5,613 nt of DNA from assembly GCA_030597345.1 (NCBI GenBank), contig JAUVSA010000149.1:1-5613 (forward strand), read 5' to 3'. The DNA comes from Bacillota bacterium. Its GTDB lineage: Bacteria > Armatimonadota > Hebobacteria > Hebobacterales > Hebobacteraceae. This document shows positions 4,472 to 5,613 of this stretch, in pieces. Numbering within the stretch: position 1 is the stretch's first letter; each line of letters opens with the position of its first letter. The translations under genes and the position numbers were made by a program. The notes under the pieces are model-generated. The model had not been told where the DNA came from and searched no databases. It worked only from the letters and a program-made list of their open reading frames with translations.

Positions 4472-5613
4472 CTAGGGGCGGCGAATACTGATCTCCTTGA
4501 TCACGATCCCACCCGGATCATCTGGCCTGGAGTACTCGAACTTCAGGTAGACAGTCCCTGCGGCCATTATGTCCGAGGTGATGTCCAGCGCCATCTTGCC
4601 TCCCCCTCGGGTCACCTCGCGAAAGTCACCCGGCCGGCCGTTCTCCTCGTAGGCCATGCTCACGATGAAGGTGTTGTCCACCAACGCGCGGATCTGGCTC
4701 CCCAATGCCTTCTCCGGCAGAGGGAGCCGGTATATGACATACTCGCGTCCTTCGAGCCCCCGGCTGTAAGGACCTATATGCCGATCGTGTCCCTCTCCCC
4801 CGTAGAGATAGGGGGCTTCGGCCTCCCCGCCGTTCGTCTCGAACAGCAGCAGATACCGGCTCCGGTCCTCCTGGACGAAGATGTCGAGGCGGCGCTGTCG
4901 CTTCTCTATGGCGGTCTTCTCGGTCTCGTCTAGCTCGACAACCTCCACGCGGAAGACCACGGCTCCAGCGTCATGGTATGTCGCCGGGCGCACGGTAACG
5001 TACACAGTTCTCTTGGGGTTATCCTCAAGATACGGGGTGAGGTCTATGGTGTACTCAAGCCTGTTCTCCATGTCGCGGACCTTGCGGCCAACGAGCTTCA
5101 GGATGTTGATCTCCTCGTGCCACTCGCCAGGTCTGCCGCCATTGTCGCCTGCCACGAGGATCGCGAACGTGTTGCAGGCCTCAACAACGCACGTCGCCGC
5201 CTCAATCTCCGGTGGCAGCGTGAACGCGTAGATGAGCCGCGCCTCTTGCTGGACAGCCTTTCCGTCGGCGTAGTGGTGGGTGCCACTCTCGTAGTAGATC
5301 GCCTCTTCCTCCTGACGCGTCCGCACGTCGAACGAGAGCAGCACATTCCGCTGTGCGGGAGCTGTCCACGTCGTGGTCGGCGCCGGCGGCTGGACGGGCG
5401 CCACCTCCTCCAGGGACGGCCTCGCGGATGCCAGTTCCTTGCCCGCGGCCACTCCCGCGACCGCGGGCTGGCGAACTGCATACGTGGGGGCGCGCGACGG
5501 GAAGCCCTCTGGTATGCGGAGCACTTCACAATCCCTCAAGAAGACGCCGCTGTCCTCGGGGTCGTCGATCAGCAGGTAGACGGTCCGGTTCTGAACCGAT
5601 AGGTATGAGGTGA
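4472..5613 (-). CDS. Tandem beta-sandwich repeat protein of unknown function (5'-partial)
   Basis: The frame is open from the right edge to a TAG at 4474-4472, giving 379 residues; the N-terminus lies outside, so the TTG at 5539 is an internal Leu codon. Counting from the first full codon at the edge, the protein consists of the last strands of one module (residues 1-34, with TVYLLIDD at 10-17 and FLRDCEVLRI at 24-33), a Pro/Ala-rich linker (about 35-84), a second module (about 90-224) and a third (about 253-379). Modules 2 and 3 share 'NTF' (147-149; 313-315), 'NGGRPG/NGRPG' ending at 162 and 328, and 'TVY' (202-204; 353-355). Modules 1 to 3 share a terminal TVY-strand, an acidic/Gly turn and a closing strand. 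This looks like jelly-roll domains that often bind sugars or form surface assemblies. A charged segment (about 225-252) separates modules 2 and 3. Any catalytic domain or signal peptide would be upstream, off the window. Not a family I can name. Confidence 0.85.
   Translation of the reverse strand, partial: TSYLSVQNRTVYLLIDDPEDSGVFLRDCEVLRIPEGFPSRAPTYAVRQPAVAGVAAGKELASARPSLEEVAPVQPPAPTTTWTAPAQRNVLLSFDVRTRQEEEAIYYESGTHHYADGKAVQQEARLIYAFTLPPEIEAATCVVEACNTFAILVAGDNGGRPGEWHEEINILKLVGRKVRDMENRLEYTIDLTPYLEDNPKRTVYVTVRPATYHDAGAVVFRVEVVELDETEKTAIEKRQRRLDIFVQEDRSRYLLLFETNGGEAEAPYLYGGEGHDRHIGPYSRGLEGREYVIYRLPLPEKALGSQIRALVDNTFIVSMAYEENGRPGDFREVTRGGGKMALDITSDIMAAGTVYLKFEYSRPDDPGGIVIKEISIRRP

Noticed and set aside
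4160..4475. Overlapping plus-strand open frames of 77-88 codons in the convergent gap
   Set aside because: No ribosome binding site, no recognisable motif and biased Ser/Arg/Pro/Cys composition.
4973..5602. Plus-strand open frame of 209 codons opposite the right-hand gene
   Set aside because: Antisense to the repeat protein, whose internal duplication proves the minus strand is the coding one.

Overview
The window is GC-rich bacterial DNA with strong G/C preference at third codon positions. It carries a canonical tRNA-Phe with an encoded CCA end, Shine-Dalgarno-led genes and wide non-coding gaps. The protein families are large carbohydrate-active or beta-sandwich proteins of uncharacterised type. 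Together with the loose gene spacing, this resembles uncultured Planctomycetota, Verrucomicrobiota or Armatimonadota genomes. That placement is an inference from protein style, not from a marker gene.

Layout from left to right. (1) A minus-strand gene runs off the left edge; only its first 34 codons are present, and they look like the N-terminus of a beta-galactosidase-type glycoside hydrolase. (2) Facing away from it is a tRNA-Phe(GAA) at 207-282, followed directly by a 12-bp hairpin flanked by AAA/TTT, which reads as an intrinsic terminator. (3) At 319-441 the minus strand has a coding-like stretch without a start or a stop of its own, possibly a decayed gene. (4) At 517-2067 is a polytopic GT-C membrane glycosyltransferase (ArnT/RgtA-like). 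(5) A 375-bp gap without a recognisable gene contains a few GC-rich hairpins. (6) At 2443-4080 is a TIM-barrel protein with an inserted beta-sandwich, resembling glycoside hydrolases of the GH20-like superfamily but belonging to a family without an established function. (7) A 391-bp gap begins with a GGGACA-type repeat that touches the stop codon of the barrel gene. (8) At 4472-5613, on the minus strand and running off the right edge, is a protein built of tandem beta-sandwich repeats.

The genes do not form one operon. The spacers are long, and the barrel gene and the repeat protein converge. The common thread is carbohydrate work: a probable glycosidase, a lipid-linked-sugar glycosyltransferase, a glycosidase-like barrel and a multi-domain beta-sandwich protein that could bind glycans. 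I see no defence system, CRISPR array, transposase gene or phage gene. The most notable points are the undescribed barrel family copy without a signal peptide, the internal triplication in the right-hand protein, the G2:G71 mismatch in the tRNA, and the repeat block after the barrel gene.
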